From a virus, in the IMG/VR virus record IMGVR_UViG_3300032240_001755, positions 1 through 50,151 of that record: 50,151 nucleotides of DNA. One strand, given 5' to 3'. Numbering within the stretch: position 1 is the first letter of the stretch; every line of letters begins with the position of its first letter. A program made the translations under genes and the position numbers. A model generated the notes under the pieces. The model searched no databases and had not been told where the DNA came from. It was given only the letters and a program-made list of their open reading frames with translations. Of the stretch, positions 35,987 to 44,031 are shown piece by piece.

Positions 35987-36931
35987 ATGGCGACAGAAAT
36001 AGAAAATTTACAGGCACAGATAGATGATATCAAAGCCAAACTTTGTGCAGTAGGCACAATACTCAGCGACTACTGCAAAATTCCAGTAGTAGAAATTCCA
36101 AGCGGTGCCTTTGTACACATCGACGGGTCAAAAGGCAACTCTAATGATCAAACAGGACACGGTTACAACGCTGTGAATCAAGGTGCAACATATAACGCAG
36201 ATCACAAGTGCTGGGACTTTGCCGGTAGCATGAGTGTACAACAGTCATTAGAAATTAAACCAAATACCACTGTTACAAGTATCCCTGGCATGGCACAAGC
36301 AGACTTTGACAAGTTAGCTGTAGGTGCAAGAAATCTTTCTTACAACTGCGGTACAGAACAAAAGCCACGTACTTTCTTAACTTGGGTCAAGTTTAAGCCA
36401 TTTGCATTCACTAACATTGATTCCGACGGCGGCTTTAAGCGTTATCAGTATGTTATTGGATTTGGTCGTTATGAATCAGGCTATCAATTCTCGTTAGGTT
36501 CTACTGCTGATTGCCGTCCATTGATCTATACTGGTATGGAATCAAGCTGGGCCGATCGTGCATTAGGTATAGCACAAAAGCCAGCAGTAGTTGGGGTATC
36601 TAATGCAACTCAGATGGTTGATCAAGCATATCCTGATCAGTGGATTTTGATGACTGTTACTGCTAAAGACATTGGTGGTAGAAGAGGCAATGTAACTATT
36701 GTTATTAACGATAACGAAAAGACTGCATCGTATGATACAGGATTACCAATGGCAACTATTGGAGACAAGTTCTTTATTGGTAAACATTGCTGTCCAGACA
36801 ACACAGGTGCATGGACCACTCAATCATTGAATGGTTCAGTTGGTACTGTTACAGTTTATAACAGAGTACTAACACCTGCTGAAATTAGTCAGTATTATAA
36901 TGCTACTAAAGCAAATTACAAAGGAAAATAA
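35987..36931 (+). CDS. LamG/concanavalin-like domain protein (314 aa)
   Basis: AAAGGAG seven bases before the ATG. A short helical N-terminus (ENLQAQIDDIKAKLCA) suggests coiled-coil oligomerisation, then residues about 40-310 show the jelly-roll features: SGAFVHIDGSKGNSNDQTGH, RTFLTWVKFKPFAF, WILMTVTAKDIGGRRGNVTI, FFIGKHCCPDN and the ending GSVGTVTVYNRVLTPAEISQ followed by YYN. This last motif is very typical of LamG-type domains. The protein may be a virion surface adhesin binding a glycan; it could also be a secreted host-directed lectin. There is no signal peptide. Confidence 0.75.
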   Translation: MATEIENLQAQIDDIKAKLCAVGTILSDYCKIPVVEIPSGAFVHIDGSKGNSNDQTGHGYNAVNQGATYNADHKCWDFAGSMSVQQSLEIKPNTTVTSIPGMAQADFDKLAVGARNLSYNCGTEQKPRTFLTWVKFKPFAFTNIDSDGGFKRYQYVIGFGRYESGYQFSLGSTADCRPLIYTGMESSWADRALGIAQKPAVVGVSNATQMVDQAYPDQWILMTVTAKDIGGRRGNVTIVINDNEKTASYDTGLPMATIGDKFFIGKHCCPDNTGAWTTQSLNGSVGTVTVYNRVLTPAEISQYYNATKANYKGK

Positions 36932-36932
36932 A

Positions 36933-37109
36933 ATGAAAAAACTATTAGCACTATTAGCTATTGCACTTGCTAGCACAGCATTTGCTGGTGGGGAAGTAAA
37001 GAAAGTATGTAACACTGATCCAAAGACTAAAAAAGAAGTCTGCAAGGATGTTAAAACTCATAAGAAAGTAGAAGGCGAAAAGGTTCCAGAACCAGCTAAA
37101 AAGAAATAA
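36933..37109 (+). CDS. Small exported protein (58 aa)
   Basis: The start at 36933 has AAGGA eight bases upstream. MKKLLALLAIALASTAFAGG is a classical signal peptide with cleavage after AFA. The mature 39 residues are very basic and hold two cysteines (VCNTDPKTKKEVCKD) that can form a disulphide in the periplasm. It is a last-gene position before the chaperone operon. Function unknown; a role in envelope modification or superinfection exclusion is a guess. Confidence 0.65.
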   Translation: MKKLLALLAIALASTAFAGGEVKKVCNTDPKTKKEVCKDVKTHKKVEGEKVPEPAKKK

Positions 37110-37126
37110 AAATATTTTATTTGAAC

Positions 37127-37155
37127 TTGACAGGTCCAATTAAATAGTGTACTAT
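37127..37155 (+). promoter_or_regulatory. Sigma70-like promoter before dnaJ-like gene
   Basis: TTGACA (37127-37132) is consensus; TACTAT (37150-37155) at 17 bases spacing is a moderate -10. The -10 lies inside the loop of the inverted repeat at 37132-37172. Confidence 0.55.
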
Positions 37156-37172
37156 ACATTATTATTGGACCT
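37132..37172 (+). terminator. Inverted repeat around the dnaJ promoter, possible terminator
   Basis: AGGTCCAAT (37132-37140) and ATTGGACCT (37164-37172) are perfect nine-base arms separated by 23 bases, followed by TTCTT. Read-through RNA could form this hairpin, whereas RNA started at the internal promoter would lack the left arm. Weak T-run, long loop. Confidence 0.4.
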
Positions 37173-37177
37173 TTCTT

Positions 37178-38029
37178 ATGACTGATTACTATCAAACACT
37201 TGGCGTTAGCGAAACTGCTAGCCCGGATGAAATTAAAAAAGCCTACAGAAGTTTGGCTAACAAGCATCATCCCGATAAAGGTGGTGACCAAGCTAAATTT
37301 AAAGATATTAGTGTTGCCTACGACACGCTAGGCGACCCTAACAAAAAAGCCGAATACGATCAACAACGACAATTTGGCGGTGGACATCAATTCCACTTTA
37401 ATACCAGCAACGGAGGATTTGACCCATTTGCTCACATGTTTGGCGGTGGGTTTGGCAGTGCTAGTCCTTTTGGGGATATATTTGGGCATCCGAGAGGTAT
37501 GCGCCGAAACAGAGATTTAAACATACAATGTCAAATTACATTACTTGATTCGTTTCAAGGAAAACAATTAGAAGCAAAATATCAAATGCCAAGCGGCAAA
37601 ATGCAAACTGTAGCTATTGATATACCTGCAGGCGTAAATCACGGAGACAATATTCGTTACCAAGGTCTCGGCGACGACTCAGTACCCGGTGCACCTCGCG
37701 GTAACCTTAATATTACTGTTATTGTAATGCCCGACCCAAATTTTACAAGGCAGGGCGACGATCTATATACAACAATATTTGTTAATCCAATTGAAGCTAT
37801 GATTGGATGCCAGAAACAAGTACGATTAATTACTGGTGAAACACAAATGATAGATATTAGAGCAGGTGTTGAAACCGGTGTTGAATATGCTATGAACGGC
37901 AAGGGATTTAAAAATTTAAATCACGGACACGTGGGTAGATTTGTCTCAGTAGTTCAAATTAAAACACCTACAATCACAGACCCGGCAATTATTGCAGAAT
38001 TGCAAAGAATTAACCAAAATATTAGATAA
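37178..38029 (+). CDS. DnaJ/CbpA-type co-chaperone
   Basis: A 283-residue J-domain protein. The J domain occupies residues 3-66 with the HPD motif at 31-33 (HHPDKGG), needed to stimulate Hsp70 ATPase. A Gly/Phe-rich linker with FDPFAHMFGGGFG follows (67-112), and the C-terminal region (RDLNIQCQITLLDSFQGKQL, VAIDIPAGVNHGDNIRYQGL) is the substrate-binding fold. The zinc-finger repeats of full DnaJ are absent, as in CbpA. No DnaK is seen, so it would work with the host DnaK. There is no obvious Shine-Dalgarno before the ATG, although the start is fixed by the family N-terminus. Confidence 0.9.
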   Translation: MTDYYQTLGVSETASPDEIKKAYRSLANKHHPDKGGDQAKFKDISVAYDTLGDPNKKAEYDQQRQFGGGHQFHFNTSNGGFDPFAHMFGGGFGSASPFGDIFGHPRGMRRNRDLNIQCQITLLDSFQGKQLEAKYQMPSGKMQTVAIDIPAGVNHGDNIRYQGLGDDSVPGAPRGNLNITVIVMPDPNFTRQGDDLYTTIFVNPIEAMIGCQKQVRLITGETQMIDIRAGVETGVEYAMNGKGFKNLNHGHVGRFVSVVQIKTPTITDPAIIAELQRINQNIR

Positions 38030-38051
38030 CACAGTTACCTAACTGTATAAT
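38023..38051 (+). promoter_or_regulatory. Promoter with inverted repeat before the ClpA-like gene
   Basis: TATAAT at 38046-38051 with TAGATA (38023-38028, four of six matches to TTGACA) 17 bases upstream. ACAGTTA (38031-38037), CC, TAACTGT (38040-38046) is a perfect inverted repeat abutting the -10, and ACTGTATAAT is shared with the promoters at 3748 and 49766. Confidence 0.55.
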
Positions 38052-38076
38052 ATAAACACTTTAACTTAGGAACAGT

Positions 38077-40344
38077 ATGGTAGAACCAAGTGATAACTTA
38101 CAAGCAGTATTTGAAAAAGCAATTGATACTGCAAAAAAACTACACCATGAATATTTAACAATTGAGCATTTATTATTTGCTATGTTGTTAGACGATTCGT
38201 TTAGCAACTCGATCAAAGGGTTTGGTTCTGATAGTGAACAACTTAAACAACATCTCTTAGAATACCTACAGAATAAATGTGGTGAAATTACTATTGAGGA
38301 TATCGTTGTTAAGCCAAAGAAAACACAAAGTGTTGAGCGTGTTTTAAACAAAGCATTTACCCAAGTCTTATTTAATGGTCGTCAGCGCATTGAACCTACA
38401 GACGTATTTCTTGCTATGATGAGTGAAAAACGTTCTTGGGCGTTCTTCTATATCACAGAAGCAGATATACAAAAAGAAAAATTCAGTGAATACCTAAACA
38501 ATACTGCCGAAATTCAAATTGATGAAGAAGGTGGTCAACAATCCGGTAACGACAAAGCACTGGCAGCATTTACAACAAATCTTAACGAACAAGTTAAGAA
38601 AAACAAAATTGATCCAGTTATTGGTCGTGTGGACGAATTAGAAAACATTGCACTAGCAATGGGCCGTCGTAGTAAAAACAACGTAATCCTAGTAGGTGAT
38701 CCGGGCGTAGGTAAAACTGCTATTGCAGAAGGACTTGCATTCAATATTGTTAAAGGGTCTGTTCCGGAATTCTTAAAAGAATACACTGTTTATAATCTTG
38801 ATATTAGTGCTATGCTTGCAGGTAGTAAGTATCGTGGTGACTTTGAAGAAAGATTTAAAGCAGTTGTTAAGGCATTACAGAAAAAAGGTAAGACGGTCTT
38901 GTTTATTGACGAGGCACACATGATCAGTGGTGCAGGATCTGCTAGCAACTCAGCTAACGATCTTGCTAATATGATGAAGCCTGCATTGAGTAAAGGCAAC
39001 ATTAAAGTTGTAGCGTCAACTACCTGGGAAGAGTATCGTAAGCACTTTGAAAAAGATCGTGCTTTAATGCGCCGTTTCCAACGCATTACTGTTGACGAGC
39101 CAACTATGGAAGTTACCAAGCAGATTCTTAAAGGTATTAAGAAATACTACGAAGGTTTTCACAATGTTAAAATTCGTGACGATGCTATTGATGCCGCTAT
39201 TAAACTGTCAATTAAGTATCAAACAGATAAAAAACTACCAGATAAAGCAATTGACTTAATTGATGTAGCTTGCTCACGCTTTAACTTAAAGTTAGCAGAT
39301 GAACGTATTATTGGCGAACGCGAAGTTCAATATGAACTTGCTAAGATGATTCAGATGCCTGAAGAAAAGATTATGGAAACTGAGTCTAATAATCTTGCTA
39401 CGCTACAAGACAAACTTCAAGAAGAAATTTACGGACAAGATATTGCTGTCCAAGAAGTTGTAGATAAAATTATGGTGGCGCAAGCCGGACTTAAATCAGA
39501 AAATAAACCTATTGGATCGTTTGTATTCATGGGGCCAACTGGTTGCGGTAAGACCGAAACTGCCAAGTCTCTTGCTAAGAACTTAGGTGTTAAGCTATTA
39601 CGCTTTGACATGTCAGAATACCAAGAGAAGCATAGCATCTCTAAGCTAATTGGTAGCCCTCCGGGCTATGTTGGCTTTGAAGAAAATGCAGGTTTGTTGA
39701 TTACACAGATTCAAGAAAACCCAAATGCTGTATTGTTATTTGATGAAGTTGAAAAGAGCCATCCGGATGTTAGCACAGTATTACTACAAATGATGGACAA
39801 TGGTTTTATCACTGGTTCAAATGGCAAAAGAGCTGACTGTCGTAACTTGATTCTTATTCTTACTACCAATGCCGGTGCTCAAGACGCTGAAAAGAATGTT
39901 ATTGGATTTGGTACACAAGAAAAAGAATATAGTGACAAAGATTTAAAGAAGTTCTTTACGCCAGAATTTCGAAATCGTTTAGATGGTATTATTACGTTTA
40001 ACAAACTTGGTAAAGAAACAATGATTAAAGTTGTTGAGAAATTTATCAATGAGCTTCGTGAGCAAGTCAAAGACAAAGCAATCCGTATTAAGATTAATAA
40101 AGATGCTGTAGATTTCTTAATTGAAAAAGGCTTTGATCCTAAAATGGGTGCTCGTCCGTTACAACGGGTAATTGACAAAGAAATTAAACGCCCACTAGCT
40201 AAACTAATGTTGTTTAGTGATCTTAAGAATGGCGGTTGGGCTACTATTAGTAGAGATGGTGATCAGTTAATGATTGTTTCTAAAGGTAAAGAACCTAAGA
40301 ATGTCCCATTGCTGGCTGTCGAAGATACTGAGAATGTTGTATAA
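38077..40344 (+). CDS. ClpA-like AAA+ unfoldase
   Basis: A 755-residue Hsp100 protein, the size of E. coli ClpA (758). Residues 1-145 resemble the N-domain, then two AAA+ modules: Walker A GDPGVGKT at 207-214 with VLFIDEAHMISGAGSASNSA, and Walker A GPTGCGKT at 486-493 with SPPGYVGFEENAGLL and AVLLFDEVEKSHPDV. Residues 609-611 read IGF, followed by FTPEFRNRLDGII; this is the position of the ClpP-docking loop (IGL in ClpA), so it could hand substrates to host ClpP. No ClpP is seen in the window. Its promoter has a possible operator. It overlaps the next gene by 11 bases. Confidence 0.93.
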   Translation: MVEPSDNLQAVFEKAIDTAKKLHHEYLTIEHLLFAMLLDDSFSNSIKGFGSDSEQLKQHLLEYLQNKCGEITIEDIVVKPKKTQSVERVLNKAFTQVLFNGRQRIEPTDVFLAMMSEKRSWAFFYITEADIQKEKFSEYLNNTAEIQIDEEGGQQSGNDKALAAFTTNLNEQVKKNKIDPVIGRVDELENIALAMGRRSKNNVILVGDPGVGKTAIAEGLAFNIVKGSVPEFLKEYTVYNLDISAMLAGSKYRGDFEERFKAVVKALQKKGKTVLFIDEAHMISGAGSASNSANDLANMMKPALSKGNIKVVASTTWEEYRKHFEKDRALMRRFQRITVDEPTMEVTKQILKGIKKYYEGFHNVKIRDDAIDAAIKLSIKYQTDKKLPDKAIDLIDVACSRFNLKLADERIIGEREVQYELAKMIQMPEEKIMETESNNLATLQDKLQEEIYGQDIAVQEVVDKIMVAQAGLKSENKPIGSFVFMGPTGCGKTETAKSLAKNLGVKLLRFDMSEYQEKHSISKLIGSPPGYVGFEENAGLLITQIQENPNAVLLFDEVEKSHPDVSTVLLQMMDNGFITGSNGKRADCRNLILILTTNAGAQDAEKNVIGFGTQEKEYSDKDLKKFFTPEFRNRLDGIITFNKLGKETMIKVVEKFINELREQVKDKAIRIKINKDAVDFLIEKGFDPKMGARPLQRVIDKEIKRPLAKLMLFSDLKNGGWATISRDGDQLMIVSKGKEPKNVPLLAVEDTENVV

Positions 40345-40981
40345 AAAAACTACTAAGTTGTTTAAAGGCACATATCAATACAAGATTGTATTGGTGTGTG
40401 CTGGAGCATCATGGTTTAGAAGTGGGGATATGGATGCTACCCTAGAAAATCTTAATAAGGTTCAGATTGACGATAGTCTTAGTGGTAAAATGTACTATTC
40501 TCGCTGGAAGACTAACATAAGAACTAAAGAAGATTTAGATTACGCATTTAAGCTTCAATCAGTATTAAAATCTATTAAAAATATAGACGTTAGAGTAGAA
40601 TCACCATGGATTACTGTTTATACTAATCAAGAATCTGATTTAGATAGTCTTATTAAAATAGATAGTAGCAAAGTTAAATATATTTGCAAACCTCCAACTG
40701 ACACTACATTAGATAAAAACACTATAATAATGCCTAATCGTAATTTTGATTACAAAGTTACATTGGGCAAAACTACTAGTGAGCATAGCTCGTTTATATC
40801 TTGGGCTGAAAAAAGTAATAAACTTAAGATAACTAAGAGCTGTAAATCAGCGTTAACTAAAGATCGTAGCTGGGGAGGCTCACATTTTTACGTTAGCGGA
40901 GAGAATAATCTTCTTATGGTTAAAATGCACTTGGGCGGTTCTATCGTTAAAATAGAGCGAATTGTAAAAGAGAAAGCATAG
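40334..40981 (+). CDS. Phage protein of unknown function (215 aa)
   Basis: The start at 40334 overlaps the clpA-like stop by 11 bases and avoids a longer frame running inside that gene. The N-terminus is basic (MLYKKTTKLFKGTYQYKIVL) followed by VCAGASWFRSGD. The middle (YAFKLQSVLKSIKNIDVRVE, SPWITVYTNQ) looks like alpha/beta; the C-terminus is basic and Ser/Gly-rich (RSWGGSHFYVSGENN, LGGSIVKIERIVKEK). Weak similarity in layout to small nucleic-acid-binding proteins is possible, but no family is recognised. Co-expression with the unfoldase is likely. Confidence 0.65.
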   Translation: MLYKKTTKLFKGTYQYKIVLVCAGASWFRSGDMDATLENLNKVQIDDSLSGKMYYSRWKTNIRTKEDLDYAFKLQSVLKSIKNIDVRVESPWITVYTNQESDLDSLIKIDSSKVKYICKPPTDTTLDKNTIIMPNRNFDYKVTLGKTTSEHSSFISWAEKSNKLKITKSCKSALTKDRSWGGSHFYVSGENNLLMVKMHLGGSIVKIERIVKEKA

Positions 40982-40999
40982 TTAGTTGATTCCAAAAGC

Positions 41000-41007
41000 G
41001 ATAAATA
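41000..41007 (+). promoter_or_regulatory. Late promoter element (GATAAATA)
   Basis: GATAAATA preceded by GC, 48 bases upstream of the ATG at 41056. It opens the 41056-45217 late block. Confidence 0.65.
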
Positions 41008-41055
41008 CTCTAACCAGATGAGTGTTCTTTTGACGGGGATAAACGAGCTTAAACT

Positions 41056-41427
41056 ATGCGTATTAATGATCTATTAGAAGGAAGAGACTTTGACGATTTA
41101 AAATTTGTCAAAGTGACAGGTGATAAGCGTGAAATCGACTACGATTTAACTGAAGACTTATTTCACTTTATGAATAACGACGACGATGTATATCGTCGTC
41201 ACTTGCACCCTGTGATTATGAAATGTCAAGATCGCATGGATATGAAGCTGCCAATTAAACCAGAATTATTCAAACCTGCTATTATAAACAGCTACAAATT
41301 ATACACACAAAAATTCCCAATCCGCGAACTGCCTGTAACATTAGACGAAAAAATGTGTACAGAAATGTGTGGTAAAATACACGAAGAAATTTGCCAGCAC
41401 ATTAAAGACGGAAAATACAAGGAATAA
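41056..41427 (+). CDS. Phage protein with capsid-targeting-like leader (123 aa)
   Basis: The N-terminus MRINDLLE-GRDFDD resembles the short leaders of T4 internal head proteins, which end in a hydrophobic-x-Glu site cut by the prohead protease. The body is helical and charged (EDLFHFMNNDDDVYRRHLHP, then MKCQDRMDMKLPIKPELFKP) with a Cys/His pattern near the end (MCTEMCGKIHEEICQHIKDG) that could hold metal. First gene of the late block. Function unknown. Confidence 0.7.
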   Translation: MRINDLLEGRDFDDLKFVKVTGDKREIDYDLTEDLFHFMNNDDDVYRRHLHPVIMKCQDRMDMKLPIKPELFKPAIINSYKLYTQKFPIRELPVTLDEKMCTEMCGKIHEEICQHIKDGKYKE

Positions 41428-41429
41428 AT

Positions 41430-42605
41430 GTGTTACTAAGAGAACTATTCCTTTTTGAAAACACACAGCCTGTTGCTAAAACATCGGCTGATTACGGACG
41501 ACCGTTTAATCATCCAGAGCACATGGTTTTCTTTGGTGGTGCAGATGGCACCCTAGAAGCTCTTAACAGATTAAAATCTGTTACAACAGAGAAAAAAGGT
41601 AATACTACGTTACGTGTAAAATGGGATGGGGCTCCTCAAGTATACTGGGGTAGAGCTAAGAAAGGCGGGCCGCTCATTCTAGCAGGCCACAATGGTTGGG
41701 CCAGAGGTGCTGCCAGTACGACCCAAGAACAAGTATACGACTTTATTGCTAATCAGAGTGGTAGCCCTAAATCCCCAGAAGAAGCAGAAAAAAGACAAGT
41801 GTTTGCAAAAAACTTTGCAAACTTATATCCATTATTTGATGCGGCTACACCTAAGAACTTTGTAGGATTTGTTTACGCAGATAATTTATTTGGTGTTGAT
41901 TCGAGCAGGCCCAAAACTCTTAAGGATGGTGTATGGACTTTTTGTCCTAATCCGTTGAGTAAAACTTGTTACCACGTAAGTGCAAATAGCGATTTAGGTA
42001 AGCGTGTTGCTCAAGCACAAGTAATGGTAGTAGGGCACGGCACGTTTCCAACATTTGGTGCCAGTGATAGAGAACAACAACCATTAGATGATTTTAGTAT
42101 GTTTAATGGAACGCCTGGATTAATTGTTCAAAGTCCTATCTATACATCACAAGGTCCAGCTGTTGATCAAAGCACAATTAAAGTAATTGACAATGCAATA
42201 AAATATGCAACTACACATGAAGCAGTAATTGACGGCTTTTTAAATAGTTTACCAGATCCTGATAAAAACGGTATATTCTATCCGTTTGCAAATTACTTAA
42301 ACAAAGGCGGAATGTTTGATGCTGCCACTGGCAAAACATTCTTAGATTGGATGACACAAAAAGGTGTTAGTGCCAAGAAACAACAACATATCATTGCAAT
42401 GATACAAGCACATCCTGGCGGATTAGATGCAATTTTATTTCTAATGAAAGAAATTAGAAAAGTAAAAGATGCAATTTATGCTTCTGCTAAATCAAAAGAG
42501 CAACCAGAAGTTTGGGATTCAAACGGTGAAGGATATGTACAGTATGCTCAAAAAGGGCATAAACATGGACACATGAAAGTTGTGCCAACAAGCTGGACAC
42601 CATAA
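41430..42605 (+). CDS. KWDG-motif protein, possible divergent nucleotidyltransferase (391 aa)
   Basis: GTG start at 41430 with AAGGA six bases upstream; the ATG two bases earlier is out of frame. The leader MLLRELFLFE-N fits the (hydrophobic)xE pattern. LRVKWDGAPQVYWGR puts Lys64-Trp-Asp-Gly67 in the KxDG form of motif I of DNA/RNA ligases and capping enzymes. Later NFVGFVYADNLF and TPGLIVQSP could be motifs III and IV but lack the acidic residues, and STIKVIDNAIK could be motif V. Catalysis is thus doubtful. The C-terminus ends basic and Trp-rich. I recall similar proteins in T4-like marine phages without assigned function. Confidence 0.65.
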   Translation: MLLRELFLFENTQPVAKTSADYGRPFNHPEHMVFFGGADGTLEALNRLKSVTTEKKGNTTLRVKWDGAPQVYWGRAKKGGPLILAGHNGWARGAASTTQEQVYDFIANQSGSPKSPEEAEKRQVFAKNFANLYPLFDAATPKNFVGFVYADNLFGVDSSRPKTLKDGVWTFCPNPLSKTCYHVSANSDLGKRVAQAQVMVVGHGTFPTFGASDREQQPLDDFSMFNGTPGLIVQSPIYTSQGPAVDQSTIKVIDNAIKYATTHEAVIDGFLNSLPDPDKNGIFYPFANYLNKGGMFDAATGKTFLDWMTQKGVSAKKQQHIIAMIQAHPGGLDAILFLMKEIRKVKDAIYASAKSKEQPEVWDSNGEGYVQYAQKGHKHGHMKVVPTSWTP

Positions 42606-43615
42606 TGAGACTAAGAGAACTTTTTGAAAACATTTACGAGGCTGGAGAAGATAAGCCATTTGATAATAGTCTAAAAACTATTGGTATTTGCTTTGGTCGA
42701 TTCAATCCACCACATCATGGACACAGAGAAGTGTGGAAGTCTGCGGCTTCTAATCCTATTTGGTATGTAGGCACTAACGATAGTACAAGCGGTCCTAAAG
42801 ATCCATTACCATATGAAATTAAATTGCAAGCAATGGCCGCAGTATGGCCCAAAGTTGCAGGACATGTTATCCCCGAACAAAGTTTATTAACACTAGCAAG
42901 TCGTGTTTATCAAGAACATGGACAGAATGTACATTTAAAAGTTTACACTGACGAAGAATGGCTTTACAAAACATTAGCTCAGTATAACGGTGTCCAAGGT
43001 AAAGCACACGGTACCTATAAGTTTAATCAAATTGATTGGGTTAAAACTCAACGCCTAGCAAGTGCTACTGATTTACGTGCGGCTGTTCGTGCCGGTGATA
43101 GAAAATCTTTCTACCACAACATGGGAATTAAACCTAGCGTTACTATTAATATTAACAATAAAGAATATCCAGTATTTGATGTAGTAGCTCACTACTTAAA
43201 TCAATACCCTGAAGTTAAAAAGAAAGTTGCAGAAGGTACAACAAACGCAGCCGGAATTCGTGCTACCGGAGTAATGAAGAAAATTGATCCTACGCAAAAG
43301 GCCGCAATGAAAAATGCAATAACTCTTCCTGCTATGAATCAAAGCACAGGCTCGGCTTATTTAGGTTGGAGGCTAGGCATTGCACTAGCAGGTGCGCCTG
43401 ACTATCCAACTAAGGCAGAAGCTGATAACTGGATTGGTGGCGATCCTTTATTATCAACATATACTGAAGAAGAATTTGAAATGGTGCAGGCGGCAAGTTT
43501 AGCAGTGGGCGGAGGTAAGATAGAAAACTGGTCTGGCAAGCGTAGCGAAGAAATACCAGGAATACAAAAAGTAAGCCCCACAGCAAAACTTAAACGAAAT
43601 AAGTACGGGATATAA
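42605..43615 (+). CDS. NMN adenylyltransferase-like nucleotidyltransferase with extra C-terminal module (336 aa)
   Basis: Residues 24-40 (KTIGICFGRFNPPHHGH) are the HxGH nucleotidyltransferase signature, PIWYVGTNDSTSGPKDPLPY follows, and QRLASATDLRAAV equals the ISxTxxR motif; the nearest activities are NMN or pantetheine-phosphate adenylyl transfer, most probably NMNAT (NAD salvage). The leader MRLRELFE-N is of the capsid-targeting-like type. Residues about 230-336 form a second module (AMKNAITLPAMNQSTGSAYL, GWRLGIALAGAPDYPT) ending in SPTAKLKRNKYGI, and it recurs in the next gene. The enzyme may be delivered with the DNA; that is inference. Confidence 0.8.
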   Translation: MRLRELFENIYEAGEDKPFDNSLKTIGICFGRFNPPHHGHREVWKSAASNPIWYVGTNDSTSGPKDPLPYEIKLQAMAAVWPKVAGHVIPEQSLLTLASRVYQEHGQNVHLKVYTDEEWLYKTLAQYNGVQGKAHGTYKFNQIDWVKTQRLASATDLRAAVRAGDRKSFYHNMGIKPSVTININNKEYPVFDVVAHYLNQYPEVKKKVAEGTTNAAGIRATGVMKKIDPTQKAAMKNAITLPAMNQSTGSAYLGWRLGIALAGAPDYPTKAEADNWIGGDPLLSTYTEEEFEMVQAASLAVGGGKIENWSGKRSEEIPGIQKVSPTAKLKRNKYGI

Positions 43616-43616
43616 T

Positions 43617-44030
43617 ATGAAAATATTAGAAATTTTAGCTGAGGCTAGTGTAGTAAAAGATATAAGACGCAAAGAGCATCACGACGGTGATGGTAAAGAC
43701 TATGGCTCAACTAAAGAAAAATTGAATCCTGAACAAGATGCAGTTATGAAGGGTGCCATTGGAATTCCAGGAATGGAAAATCCATATAATCTTTATAGAT
43801 TAGGTGTATCTATTGCATCTTCTGAAAGACATCCAGCAAGTATAGATCATTTAGGTCAAGAACCGTTAATATTACCTTTTACAGATGGTGAACATACTCA
43901 TATTAAACACCATATTAAAAAAGCTGGATATAAAAGTAAAAAACTATCATCAAGTAAAAGTTCTGAGCCAAGTTCTGTAAATACTACTAGCCCTACAGCA
44001 AAACCTAAACGAAACAAATACGGAATTTAA
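43617..44030 (+). CDS. Small protein sharing the C-terminal module of its neighbour (137 aa)
   Basis: The N-terminus MKILEILAE-ASVVKD is close to the T4 internal-protein leader ending in IAE-A. The rest is a reduced version of the preceding protein's second module: AVMKGAIGIPGMENPYNLYR and LGVSIASSERHPAS align with the neighbour, and the end SPTAKPKRNKYGI is almost the same, with matching DNA (43581-43615 against 43996-44030). It has no enzyme domain. A packaged head protein or tag-only partner is inferred. Confidence 0.68.
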   Translation: MKILEILAEASVVKDIRRKEHHDGDGKDYGSTKEKLNPEQDAVMKGAIGIPGMENPYNLYRLGVSIASSERHPASIDHLGQEPLILPFTDGEHTHIKHHIKKAGYKSKKLSSSKSSEPSSVNTTSPTAKPKRNKYGI

Positions 44031-44031
44031 C

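Noticed and set aside
43611-43616. TATAAT immediately before the gene at 43617
   Set aside because: It consists of the last codon and stop of the NMNAT-like gene, has no -35 partner and is too close to the start codon.
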